From positions 186,001-250,000 of the forward strand of contig CANMGU010000001.1 of the NCBI GenBank assembly GCA_947497455.1: 64,000 bases of DNA, read 5' to 3'. The stretch is from an uncultured Sphingomonadaceae bacterium (GTDB lineage: Bacteria > Pseudomonadota > Alphaproteobacteria > Sphingomonadales > Sphingomonadaceae). Shown here one piece after another: positions 56,582 to 64,000 of the stretch. Below the pieces are notes generated by a model. It was not told the DNA's origin, made no database searches, and worked only from the letters and a program-made list of their open reading frames with translations. Within the stretch, counting starts at the first letter, position 1. Each line of letters starts with the position of its first letter. Both the position numbers and the translations under genes were made by a program.

Positions 56582-58624
56582 TTATTTGGGCCTGAGGTTT
56601 TCGATGATCTGAGCGTCGACCCAGAATATATCTCCTTCGTCAGGGCTTACAGTGCGATTGAAAAAAAGATATTTTCCATCTGGGGTTACATATGCACTGG
56701 CTTCCCGGCCTTCGGTATTTATCGTTGGCCCCATGTTGATAGCTTCTCCCCAAGAGCCATCTTCCTGCTTGAAACTAATCCAGAGGTCGATCCCGCCAAC
56801 TCCCTTATCTCTTTCCCCATCCCAGATTATGTAGGAATCGTCGGGCGCGATAAAGGGGTGGGCATTCAACTGTCCGGTATTTATCTCTTTGCCAAGCGGT
56901 CTGGGTTCTTCGCGTTTGCCATCCTTGAGCGTGGAAATGCGAATGACATTGTCTCCTTTGTAGTCGTCAAGCACATAGGTGCCACTGGCGGATGCTGATA
57001 AACGCATGATACCTAAGTCTTCCCGGTCAAACATGGGGCCAAGGCTCTTTATTTCTGACCAGCCATCGTCAGTACGCTCCATGAAATATCTACCCAAATG
57101 CATGGTCTTGCCATCTGGCGATATGTTCGGGCGCCACACTCTTGGCCTAATTACAGATTCCCGCCATCGATTATTTTCTGATCTGTAAGAAATGAGCAAC
57201 CATTTGTCAGAACCGAGATTCTTCCTCGTAAAATAGAATTCTTTCATATCCCGAGAGAAAAAGGGGCTAAAATCACGATGCTCTGTCGAGACAATTCCGG
57301 GAGCAAAAACCTCTGGTGTTGAACCTGGGGGCGTTTGCCCGAGATACGGCCCCCTCATTTCTGCAGATTCAGAATTCGCCAAACCTTCACGTGACTTGGC
57401 GGTTTGATTGGTAAAGGCAGGCAGAATCCGATCTGCCGTGATCTGCATGGTTTTGTCATCTCTTTCATGACCGGTGGTAACGACCATAAGATCAAGCGCA
57501 TCAATCAAAATGATATATTGGCCGCCGCCGCCTTGCGCAGATCTGGTGAAGTAGATCCTGTCACCGACTTTCATTTCTGCCTGCCACCAATAATAACCAT
57601 AACCGGGGTTGGAGACATTGTTTCCGGTGAAGAAGATGTCATCATTACCAATGCGGACAATGCTGTTTGTTGACCTAGCGATAAACCTTTCTGGAATAAG
57701 CTGCTCGCCATTCCATTTGCCCTTATTTTTGGTCAGCAATCCCCACTTGATCATATCGCGCGACGTCATTCTTGCGCCGGAAGGTCCACTAGGCAATCCG
57801 CTAACATCCGTGCGCCAGCCATGATCTGCGATGCCGACCTTGTCCAAAAGCTCGGTCTTGATAAAGTCTTTGGCCGTGCCTGGTACCACGGCGTCGAGGA
57901 CTTGCATGACCAATTGCGGGTCACGTCCTTGATAAAGAAAGCTCTGAGAATCCGAAGAGATAGGTGCGCTGCGCTCTAGATATGCTTGAACCTGACCTTG
58001 GCCAGCTAGCTGGTCGGGATCTTGGTTGAGTTCTTCCCGCTGTTCTTCAGAAATGCGCAGACCAGAGCGCATAGTCATCGCCTTGTGAAGGGTAATCTTA
58101 TCAGCGTCTTCGACAAATCTCGTGGCGTCCAGATTGTCTAAAAAGCTGACAAGAGGTTTGTTGAGATCCGCCATTGTCAGATAGCCCATCTGGATTGCGC
58201 GGCCGATCGCCAAACTTGTGTAAGCCTTGGTCGTTGAAGCTTGATAGTGGGATAGATCAACTCGTCCGCGGGCGTAGTAAGATTCAAACAAGAGCTTGCC
58301 TTTGTGTGCAATGAGCAGGCTATCGTAACTGCCGTGCTTGCCCTCAGCGATCTCCTGCGCCAACTTGGTGACGATGTCCTTGTTGCCGCCATCGACGCCC
58401 AATTTACCGACGACAATGGAATCTTTCCTGTCCGCTGGCGCTGTGTCGATAAAGGCTCTTTCCAGATCCGGAACATCTCTGAAGGAGAGCTCGATTTCGG
58501 CAGCTGTGGCCTCGGGCGCGAGGCTATCGCTTTCTTTGGCATTTCCCTTAGCTGCTGCAACGCTACCTAAACTGACAAATAAACTGGCCGCTATGAGATT
58601 CTGAAACTGCGATCGGGTAGTCAT
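56582..58624 (-). CDS. Exported serine hydrolase with C-terminal PD40-like propeller region
   Basis: 680 residues. A signal peptide ends near Ala-Ala-Ala-Lys. The N-terminal beta-lactamase-fold domain has Ser130-Thr-Thr-Lys133 as the nucleophile motif. The C-terminal half (about 400-680) has TolB/PD40-like segments such as NISPDGKTMHLGRY, FIAPDDSYIIWDG and YVTPDGKYLFFNR, the repeat that forms propeller blades. The two domains together are unusual for a lactamase-like enzyme. GGAGA six bases before ATG 58624 sets the start. Substrate unknown. Confidence 0.85.
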   Translation of the reverse strand: MTTRSQFQNLIAASLFVSLGSVAAAKGNAKESDSLAPEATAAEIELSFRDVPDLERAFIDTAPADRKDSIVVGKLGVDGGNKDIVTKLAQEIAEGKHGSYDSLLIAHKGKLLFESYYARGRVDLSHYQASTTKAYTSLAIGRAIQMGYLTMADLNKPLVSFLDNLDATRFVEDADKITLHKAMTMRSGLRISEEQREELNQDPDQLAGQGQVQAYLERSAPISSDSQSFLYQGRDPQLVMQVLDAVVPGTAKDFIKTELLDKVGIADHGWRTDVSGLPSGPSGARMTSRDMIKWGLLTKNKGKWNGEQLIPERFIARSTNSIVRIGNDDIFFTGNNVSNPGYGYYWWQAEMKVGDRIYFTRSAQGGGGQYIILIDALDLMVVTTGHERDDKTMQITADRILPAFTNQTAKSREGLANSESAEMRGPYLGQTPPGSTPEVFAPGIVSTEHRDFSPFFSRDMKEFYFTRKNLGSDKWLLISYRSENNRWRESVIRPRVWRPNISPDGKTMHLGRYFMERTDDGWSEIKSLGPMFDREDLGIMRLSASASGTYVLDDYKGDNVIRISTLKDGKREEPRPLGKEINTGQLNAHPFIAPDDSYIIWDGERDKGVGGIDLWISFKQEDGSWGEAINMGPTINTEGREASAYVTPDGKYLFFNRTVSPDEGDIFWVDAQIIENLRPK

Positions 58625-59121
58625 ATCAATCTCCAAGAGGGCTTCATTGGGTCATCTTTTTATGGGCGTTGCCTGCTGTTCCTGTCAGCAAATCGGATCT
58701 CGTCTTATCTACGGCAAACACTTCCGGCACCATGTTGATAATTGTATTCAATATGCTAGTTATAGGATACAATCATTGATTTGAGAGCTTGTCAAGCACC
58801 ACTCCATTGGGTTGTTTAGAGTTATTTTTTGGGCAACTGTGGCCTTTTCGGCCTGTGTTTCAGAAATTTCGACCAACGACCTGCAAATGGTGAGAATTCT
58901 CATTACACAATAGAAAAATACTTTATTGTTAAAGGTTTAGATATTTTGAATTCTGTCGGGTGTGTAAATTGATACCATTAAGAATCACCGCTTTTCTTTC
59001 GACGATCAGCGGACGGCGAGAGTTTAGTATCGGGGCCAGTGATCTTCGGTAATGATATGGTTTTTTGCGACCAGAGCGGCCAACTTGATGTTTGATAAGC
59101 GTGCCTCAGGGTCAGGTCGAC
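58625..59121. other. 497-base gap after the divergently placed serine hydrolase start
   Basis: Contains AT-rich promoter-like stretches (for example around 58741-58775) and a small GGCC-TTTTC-GGCC hairpin near 58842. No reading frame with a binding site was seen. Nothing else could be assigned. Confidence 0.4.
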
Positions 59122-59577
59122 TTATATTGGCTGTGAAAGTGTCTTGTTGACTATCCGCCATCCAACAGATGTTTTCTGCAGATTGAAATAGTCGGTACTC
59201 GTTGTGCCATCACCACCATTTGTAATATCGATTCTGGCGATCGCTGCATGTCCAGAAACATCAATAATCAAAACTCGGCTGGTTCTCGACGGTTGGTCTT
59301 CGGGAATTTGAGACACACGCTCCCACCAAAAATCCTGTGTCAGGGATCGCAACGCGCCCTTGCTGCTAACCGACATCAGTAACGCCGTGGGGTGAAAAGA
59401 TTCCTTGATTGCTGAATGGTCCTTTTCATCGGTTACAAGAAGATAAGTATTTAGAGTCTGGAGAACCGCAATACGGTCCGATTCCGGGCCGCTACCCATA
59501 ATATCAGCCAAATCGTTGGCCGTTGCCGGTTGGCTGAATCCAGACAAAAAGAAAATAACGACAATCCAATACTTCAC
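59122..59577 (-). CDS. Exported NTF2-like / lumazine-binding-family protein
   Basis: Start at GTG 59577 with GGGAG seven or eight bases upstream. This gives an immediate signal peptide (Met-Lys-Tyr-Trp, hydrophobic core, cut near Ala-Thr-Ala). The frame extends to a TTG at 59622 without support. The mature part of about 130 residues is a cone-like NTF2 fold (VLQTLNTYLLVTDEKD, SFHPTALLMSV, IARIDITNG, DYFNLQKTSVGWRIVNKTL), as in putative lumazine-binding proteins. No catalytic residues can be assigned. Confidence 0.82.
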   Translation of the reverse strand: MKYWIVVIFFLSGFSQPATANDLADIMGSGPESDRIAVLQTLNTYLLVTDEKDHSAIKESFHPTALLMSVSSKGALRSLTQDFWWERVSQIPEDQPSRTSRVLIIDVSGHAAIARIDITNGGDGTTSTDYFNLQKTSVGWRIVNKTLSQPI

Positions 59578-59647
59578 AATCTTACTCCCAAAAAGAGGCT
59601 GCTTTGTTTCGATAAATGCCAATCTCGCTTTGCAAATCGAAATGGCC

Positions 59648-60307
59648 TTAATCTAATAGATCCGGGACACGCATATCATGGTTTCGAAGAAATAGAGCCA
59701 TCTTACCGAGCACTTTCCGAATGCTGTCGCGTTGCTCCATCCGGTGCTTCCAACTTGCGAGCACCGGAAACTCTTCGGGGTTCGGGCCCTCTCCCAGGAA
59801 ACCGGCGAAGAATTGCGAGGTATAACATGCAATATCTGCGTATGAGAAATCGTACACCAAAAATTCCTTCTTGGTAAGGATGCGGTCAAGTTCTACATAA
59901 AAATCCCGCATTGAAGTGCGGGCAGTTTGCAGGTCTTCTTTACTCGCGTTAGCGCGCCGTTTAGGCATGAACTGGGTCACGTGCGGAAAGAAAACTTCAT
60001 CGGATTTGCATTCCAACAAACGCGCGATTGCCCTTTGTCGGGCATCGCCCGGCCACAACGGAACATCTGGTGAAAGATCTTCCAGAAATTCAAATAGAAG
60101 CGTTGAATCGAACAACGTCAGATCGCCATCAATGAGATACGGCACTTCTCCTTTGGGATTGCTTTGCCAAGTGAGATCCGGTTTGGGCTCGTAGATTGTT
60201 TTCATGGAAAACGGTACGAATTCGACTTGAATATCAACTTGCTTTTCGATGATCGCGATTTCGACTTTTGCACCGAACATACTGACTGGGGCGGAATAGA
60301 GTTTCAT
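59648..60307 (-). CDS. Glutathione S-transferase family protein
   Basis: 219 residues: an N-terminal thioredoxin-like domain (MKLYSAPVSMFGAKV, then GEVPYLIDGD and the FDSTLLFEFLED strand-helix) and an all-helical C-terminal domain with FSYADIACY. The Ser at residue 5 or 9 may be the catalytic one. GGAGAG precedes the ATG. It is divergent from an old-yellow-enzyme gene, a common pairing in detoxification. Confidence 0.92.
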   Translation of the reverse strand: MKLYSAPVSMFGAKVEIAIIEKQVDIQVEFVPFSMKTIYEPKPDLTWQSNPKGEVPYLIDGDLTLFDSTLLFEFLEDLSPDVPLWPGDARQRAIARLLECKSDEVFFPHVTQFMPKRRANASKEDLQTARTSMRDFYVELDRILTKKEFLVYDFSYADIACYTSQFFAGFLGEGPNPEEFPVLASWKHRMEQRDSIRKVLGKMALFLRNHDMRVPDLLD

Positions 60308-60531
60308 GAGAATATTCTCTCCAAATTATTGAAGTTCAAGTGCTGACGCATGACTGCTTCTTTGGGGCCAGAAGGTCACTGGCATCCCAACAATTCAGCA
60401 ATGCTTTGCAGAGCGCAATTTCCAGAGAGGTAATAGAGGCCAGCACTTGGAATTTTCATCATTCCTGCCGCGTAATTTTCAAAGCTGGCTGGCGCTCTAT
60501 CTTGTATCGCAAACCAATGGAGAACAATTTG

Positions 60532-61671
60532 ATGGCAACGCGTCTGTTTCAACCACTGCTTCTTGATCAGCTTGAACTGCAAAACAGGATCATTGTATCG
60601 CCAATGTGCCAATATAGTGCGGAAAATGGATGCGCACATGACTGGCATATTATGCATATTGGCCAATTTGCTATGGCGAATCCCGGGCTGATCATGCTTG
60701 AAGGAACGGCCGTGGAAGCCAATGGCAGAATTTCTGAAGGCGACCTTTGCTTATTCAACGATCATCAAGAAGCTGCGATCGAGCGCCTCACGCAGTTTGT
60801 GCACAACCATAGCGGATCGAAGCTTGGCATGCAGCTATTTCACTCTGGCCGAAAAGGGAGTCAGCGGCGGCCTTGGGATGTCGATCCGGATGGCAATAGT
60901 GGAACGACTTTGTCTAGCAAGGATGGAGGATGGGATTGCTATGCCCCATCTACTCAACAGTTTGACAAAAAATATCCGATGCCGATTGAAGCCTCAAAAG
61001 ATCACTTGAACCGAATTAAAGCATCGTTTGTCAATGCAGCGGCGCGAGCGGCGCGAGCAGGAATTGATACGATAGAACTGCACTACGCCCATGGATATTT
61101 ACTCCATTCTTTTCTGTCCGAGGTCAGCAATCACCGCACTGATGAATATGGCGGTGAAATTGAGAATAGGATGCGCTTTCCGTTAGAAGTATTTGAAGCA
61201 GTGCGTGAGGTGTGGCCGGACCATAAACCTATCGGCGCACGCGTCTCAGGCACCGATCACGGCAAAGCAGAGAACGCTTGGAAGCTTGAGGATGCATTGT
61301 TGTTCTCGCGAGCCCTTACCGCGCGTGGATGTGACTATATTGATGTTTCAAGTGGATATCTCTCGCCCAATCAAGATGTGCCGAAGGACGATCCAGGATT
61401 TCAGGTATATTTGGCAAAGACCATAAAGCAGGTGGTTGATGTTCCGGTTTTTTCGGTCGGGACCATTGTCAGCCCAAAGCAAGCGGAACAGATATTGGAC
61501 AATGGTTCCGCTGATGCGGTTTGCCTGGCCAGAGCTATGCTTCTCGATCCGAGATGGGTCTGGCGCGCTGCTTTCGAACTTCAGGAACAGCCAAAATTTC
61601 CTCCCCAATATGAACGGGCCTTTATGTGGGGGTTCCAAGATACAGTTGAGCGTATGCGGAAAGGCGAGTGA
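60532..61671 (+). CDS. Old-yellow-enzyme family flavin reductase (YqjM-like)
   Basis: 379 residues in an FMN TIM barrel. The class marks are the SPMCQYSAENG segment with its redox-tuning Cys (as in YqjM), ELHYAHGYLLHSFLS with the substrate-binding histidines, and DEYGGEIENRMRFP. It reduces activated C=C bonds with NAD(P)H. ATG 60532 has GGAG nine bases upstream; the frame extends to 60340 without a proper site. The GST gene is divergent. It ends 17 bases before the convergent XRE gene. Confidence 0.93.
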   Translation: MATRLFQPLLLDQLELQNRIIVSPMCQYSAENGCAHDWHIMHIGQFAMANPGLIMLEGTAVEANGRISEGDLCLFNDHQEAAIERLTQFVHNHSGSKLGMQLFHSGRKGSQRRPWDVDPDGNSGTTLSSKDGGWDCYAPSTQQFDKKYPMPIEASKDHLNRIKASFVNAAARAARAGIDTIELHYAHGYLLHSFLSEVSNHRTDEYGGEIENRMRFPLEVFEAVREVWPDHKPIGARVSGTDHGKAENAWKLEDALLFSRALTARGCDYIDVSSGYLSPNQDVPKDDPGFQVYLAKTIKQVVDVPVFSVGTIVSPKQAEQILDNGSADAVCLARAMLLDPRWVWRAAFELQEQPKFPPQYERAFMWGFQDTVERMRKGE

Positions 61672-61688
61672 TTGATTCTGATCAACAA

Positions 61689-62501
61689 TCAAAGCTGCTC
61701 AAAAAAAGCTTTTGCTGCTTCATCTGCGGGAAAGAAGCTTTCGATCCGGATTTCCTGCAAGGTTACATCAAAGGCGGCACCAAGAGATGTCAGCGTGGAA
61801 AAAAGACTGAAAGCCTTTCCATCTTTTTTGATGTTGATTGTGAGCATCGGCAGACGCCAGCTATCTTCTCCCCGCGTGCGCCAGTCAGCTGGAATACCTT
61901 CATATTCCGATACTTCTTTGAACAACTCTTCCGAATGTGTCGTCGGACCAGTCGCGAGTATTTCGGCACGCAATCGTCTTAACATTATAGAGGCGACCAA
62001 TTCCCAATTGCTTATATGGCGCCGATACCCGTCCGGATGTAGCAAGCCTTTAACCACATTTGATGCGATTGGTACGTTTGCCAAATCATTTGTATCAAAG
62101 AGCCAGGAAAGAAACTTAACCGCATTCCCATTGGCTGCCAAACTATTGTGAAAGCGATCAAACACCAATACCGGATAGGGCATCTGACCATCTAGAATTT
62201 GATCGATTGCTTGCTGAACTGGGGCCAGTTCAGGGTCAGTCAGGTTGCTTTCATTATATCGGGGTGCAAATCCTGCGGCCAGCATCAACTCATTACGATC
62301 GCGAAGCGGAATATCCAAAGCGTCGCTGAGCGCTACGATCATCATCCTGCTTGGGTTCGACCTTCCGGATTCAAGAAAACTGATATGCTTTTGAGAAGAA
62401 CCGCTGCGCAGGGCTAGTTCCAATTGGCTGACGCCTACGCCCCGCCGCCATTGGCGCAGGATATCGGAGAAGCGGTTTTGAGATAATATCGCTTTGTTCA
62501 T
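61689..62501 (-). CDS. XRE regulator with MmyB-like C-terminal domain
   Basis: 270 residues. The helix-turn-helix lies at about 10-65 (SDILRQWRRGVGVSQLELALR, SQKHISFLESGRS), and the rest matches the MmyB ligand domain (FDRFHNSLAANGNAVKFL, LLHPDGYRRHISNWE, PADWRTRGED). Members of this group regulate a divergent target gene. A perfect 9-base-arm palindrome with a TATAAT centre lies between it and the SRPBCC gene. AGGGGA precedes the ATG. Confidence 0.92.
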   Translation of the reverse strand: MNKAILSQNRFSDILRQWRRGVGVSQLELALRSGSSQKHISFLESGRSNPSRMMIVALSDALDIPLRDRNELMLAAGFAPRYNESNLTDPELAPVQQAIDQILDGQMPYPVLVFDRFHNSLAANGNAVKFLSWLFDTNDLANVPIASNVVKGLLHPDGYRRHISNWELVASIMLRRLRAEILATGPTTHSEELFKEVSEYEGIPADWRTRGEDSWRLPMLTINIKKDGKAFSLFSTLTSLGAAFDVTLQEIRIESFFPADEAAKAFFEQL

Positions 62502-62530
62502 TCCCCTTGTTCACAGTTTTCCGGTCCTCA

Positions 62531-62555
62531 TTCAATTACCTATAATGTAATTGAA
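62531..62555. promoter_or_regulatory. Candidate XRE operator over a -10 box
   Basis: TTCAATTAC and GTAATTGAA are perfect 9-base arms around CTATAAT. The central TATAAT (62541-62546) is a consensus -10 box for the divergent SRPBCC gene, so a bound regulator would block the promoter. It lies 30 bases from the XRE start. Confidence 0.65.
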
Positions 62556-62605
62556 ACTATTCCCGAACAAAGCAGACTGTCCTCCAAACCAAAGGAGGTA
62601 CACTG

Positions 62606-63511
62606 ATGGAATTTCAAGCTCATACCAGCCTTGTTCGCCGCTCGCTGGCGGCAAATTTTATCTTCTCAACCATATGCGCGCTGTTGCTGTTGAGCAATTC
62701 TGACGGGATTGCTGAAGCTATGTTCACAGGCCCAATGGTCTGGTTTGGTTTGACTGCGGGTAGATTATTGTTCGGTCTTGGACTGGCGTTGCTGCTATTT
62801 GGGTTATTGGTTCTATTTTTCACCCTTCGCAAGCGGATCTCGAAACCTGGAGTTCAATTCATAATCTACAACGACTTGGCCTGGGTGGTTTTCAGCGGTG
62901 CTGGCCTATTCATGGGAGTGGGCTTTATTACCGGCTGGGGGACCGCGATCATCATCGTCGTGGCACTGGTGGTTCTCACTTTTGCCTTTAACCAATTTCT
63001 TGGTCTAAAATTTCTCTATCAGGGCAACAGCAAAGTCACCGTAGATCAAGATGGTGATTTTGTCGTCATGACCGCAAGCCGCAAGGTGAATGCCAGTTCG
63101 GAGCGGGCTTGGAATGTGATGGTTGACCATGAACGTTATTCAGACGTTGCGGATAACATCGCGAATGTCGAAATCCTCGGCGACAAGAAAATGGGCCGGG
63201 GGATGGAGCGCCGTTGCACAGGAAACAAGGGTGAGACATGGACTGAACATGCCCATATCTGGGATGAAGGCAGTCGGTATGGTTTCATCATCGACACCAA
63301 GGACCCAAATTATCCATATCCATTGGAGTCATTGAACGCGATCTGGTCAGTGGAGGAAATCGCGCCGAACAAGTCCGAAGTGGCAATGCGGATGCGCTTG
63401 CAGCCGAAGAGAGGATTGAAAGGTGGTATGTTCATGATGGCTATGGTGCCGATGTTCGCCACCGTGGTTGATAACCTATTAGGTCGGTGGGCATCAAAAA
63501 TGGAAATGTAG
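62606..63511 (+). CDS. Membrane protein with C-terminal SRPBCC domain
   Basis: 301 residues. Four hydrophobic segments (about 17-130), one pair around FGLTAGRLLFGLGLALLLFG and another around AWVVFSGAGLFMGVGF, are followed by an SRPBCC/polyketide-cyclase-like domain (about 150-300; SSERAWNVMVDHERYSDVAD, MERRCTGNKGETWTEH). AAAGGAGG lies seven bases before the ATG. The combination of a membrane part with a ligand-binding SRPBCC domain is unusual. It is divergent from the XRE regulator and probably controlled by it. Function is unknown. Confidence 0.82.
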   Translation: MEFQAHTSLVRRSLAANFIFSTICALLLLSNSDGIAEAMFTGPMVWFGLTAGRLLFGLGLALLLFGLLVLFFTLRKRISKPGVQFIIYNDLAWVVFSGAGLFMGVGFITGWGTAIIIVVALVVLTFAFNQFLGLKFLYQGNSKVTVDQDGDFVVMTASRKVNASSERAWNVMVDHERYSDVADNIANVEILGDKKMGRGMERRCTGNKGETWTEHAHIWDEGSRYGFIIDTKDPNYPYPLESLNAIWSVEEIAPNKSEVAMRMRLQPKRGLKGGMFMMAMVPMFATVVDNLLGRWASKMEM

Positions 63512-63542
63512 TTTCAGACGCCTGAAAACGGTTGCAAGTCGT

Positions 63543-63577
63543 TATCGAAAGCCGGAATTCTATTTTGGCTTTCGATA
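63543..63577. terminator. Hairpin between the SRPBCC and cupin genes
   Basis: TATCGAAAGCC and GGCTTTCGATA form a perfect 11-base stem with a 13-base loop, 32 bases after the SRPBCC stop. No T tract follows. It may still end transcription or protect the 3' end. Confidence 0.5.
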
Positions 63578-63761
63578 GACATGATAAGAGAAATGCTGTT
63601 TTTGCGCACGAGTAGATCTTTTCAACCGAATGAAGGAGCGCTTTAAGGATTCCGTTATCTACCAATTTGCTCAAGCCAGAAATATCTGTCACGATTGCTG
63701 GTACTGTTGAAGAGGTCAATCACAAGATGGCCGAACCAATTCCCCGAAAAGGACAAGTCTT

Positions 63762-64000
63762 ATGAACCAGATGCGCGCGGCTGATATTATCAGACAACTG
63801 GATATGAAGCCGCACCCCGAGGGCGGCCACTATGTTGAAACCTTCCGCGACGATGCCTCGACGGCAATTTACTTCTTGCTGGAGGAGGGCGAATATTCCC
63901 ACTGGCACCGTGTACATGGCAGCGCGGAGCTCTGGCACCATTATGCAGGAGATGCCTTGCAGCTCATGCTTTCATCGGATGGCAGTGAGATCGAAAAGCA
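63762..64000 (+). CDS. Cupin_5 (DUF985) family protein, N-terminal part
   Basis: The first 79 codons are inside the window. The start ATG at 63762 has AAGGAC eight bases upstream. The sequence HPEGGHYVETFRD and SHWHRVHGSAELWHHYAG marks the DUF985/cupin_5 family. The C-terminal part is outside the window. Function unknown. Confidence 0.82.
   Translation, partial: MNQMRAADIIRQLDMKPHPEGGHYVETFRDDASTAIYFLLEEGEYSHWHRVHGSAELWHHYAGDALQLMLSSDGSEIEK

Overview
The window looks like chromosomal DNA of a moderate-GC alphaproteobacterium of the order Sphingomonadales (inference). The signs are an Entner-Doudoroff sugar operon with no phosphofructokinase nearby, a SciP/DUF1153 cell-cycle regulator, an ECF sigma/FecR/TonB-receptor unit, DUF6356 and DUF3667 proteins, class-C-like serine hydrolases and an MmyB-type XRE regulator. 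A marine Sphingorhabdus/Parasphingorhabdus-like organism would fit, but genus cannot be fixed from this stretch. I recognised no rRNA, tRNA, CRISPR array, phage or insertion sequence, and the region reads as stable chromosome.

Layout. 1-2.4 kb: a TetR-controlled unit (short-chain dehydrogenase, double cupin, alpha/beta hydrolase) with two palindromic operators. 2.5-14.6 kb: a sugar island with xylBA, a LacI regulator, a sugar porter, zwf-pgl-edd-glk-eda and an aldose-1-epimerase-like protein; one palindrome, TGACAACSTTGWCA, recurs before the lacI, porter and zwf genes. 14.6-19.3 kb: a lipoprotein, then ECF sigma, FecR and a TonB receptor with an STN domain. 19.6-25.5 kb: a functional-amyloid-like locus. 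25.6-30.4 kb: a GH2 beta-galactosidase, a serine hydrolase and SciP. 30.5-39.4 kb: Lrp plus indoleamine 2,3-dioxygenase, an NRDE protein, 2,4-dienoyl-CoA reductase, DUF3667, PhoD and AlaC. 39.8-47.8 kb: a tight same-strand cluster of a P-loop protein, ABC exporter, alpha/beta hydrolase, O/P porin, two-component pair and outer-membrane protein. 47.9-64 kb: a TPR winged-helix regulator with a divergent serine hydrolase, a YeiH-type exporter, Lrp/LysE, a seven-repeat FG-GAP protein, a serine hydrolase with a C-terminal propeller-like region, a GST, an OYE reductase, an XRE regulator with a divergent SRPBCC membrane protein, and a partial cupin.

The most interesting system is at 19.6-24.7 kb. It has an Asn-rich secreted protein without cysteine, two Sec-exported proteins each with a double-glycine (LRGG) leader just after the signal peptide, a stand-alone exported C39 cysteine peptidase, and, convergently, an outer-membrane barrel with an N-terminal coiled coil preceded by a Crp-family regulator. 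This set of parts resembles the Pseudomonas Fap amyloid system (FapB/C/E substrates, FapD C39 peptidase, FapF barrel) but differs in gene order, substrate sequence and regulation. I propose a divergent Fap-like surface-fibre pathway in which a periplasmic C39 peptidase trims substrates after Sec export.

Several starts were moved from the longest reading frame to the codon best supported by a ribosome binding site or signal peptide. The edd start is abnormal: the expected position carries ATA in an ATAA overlap with the pgl stop.
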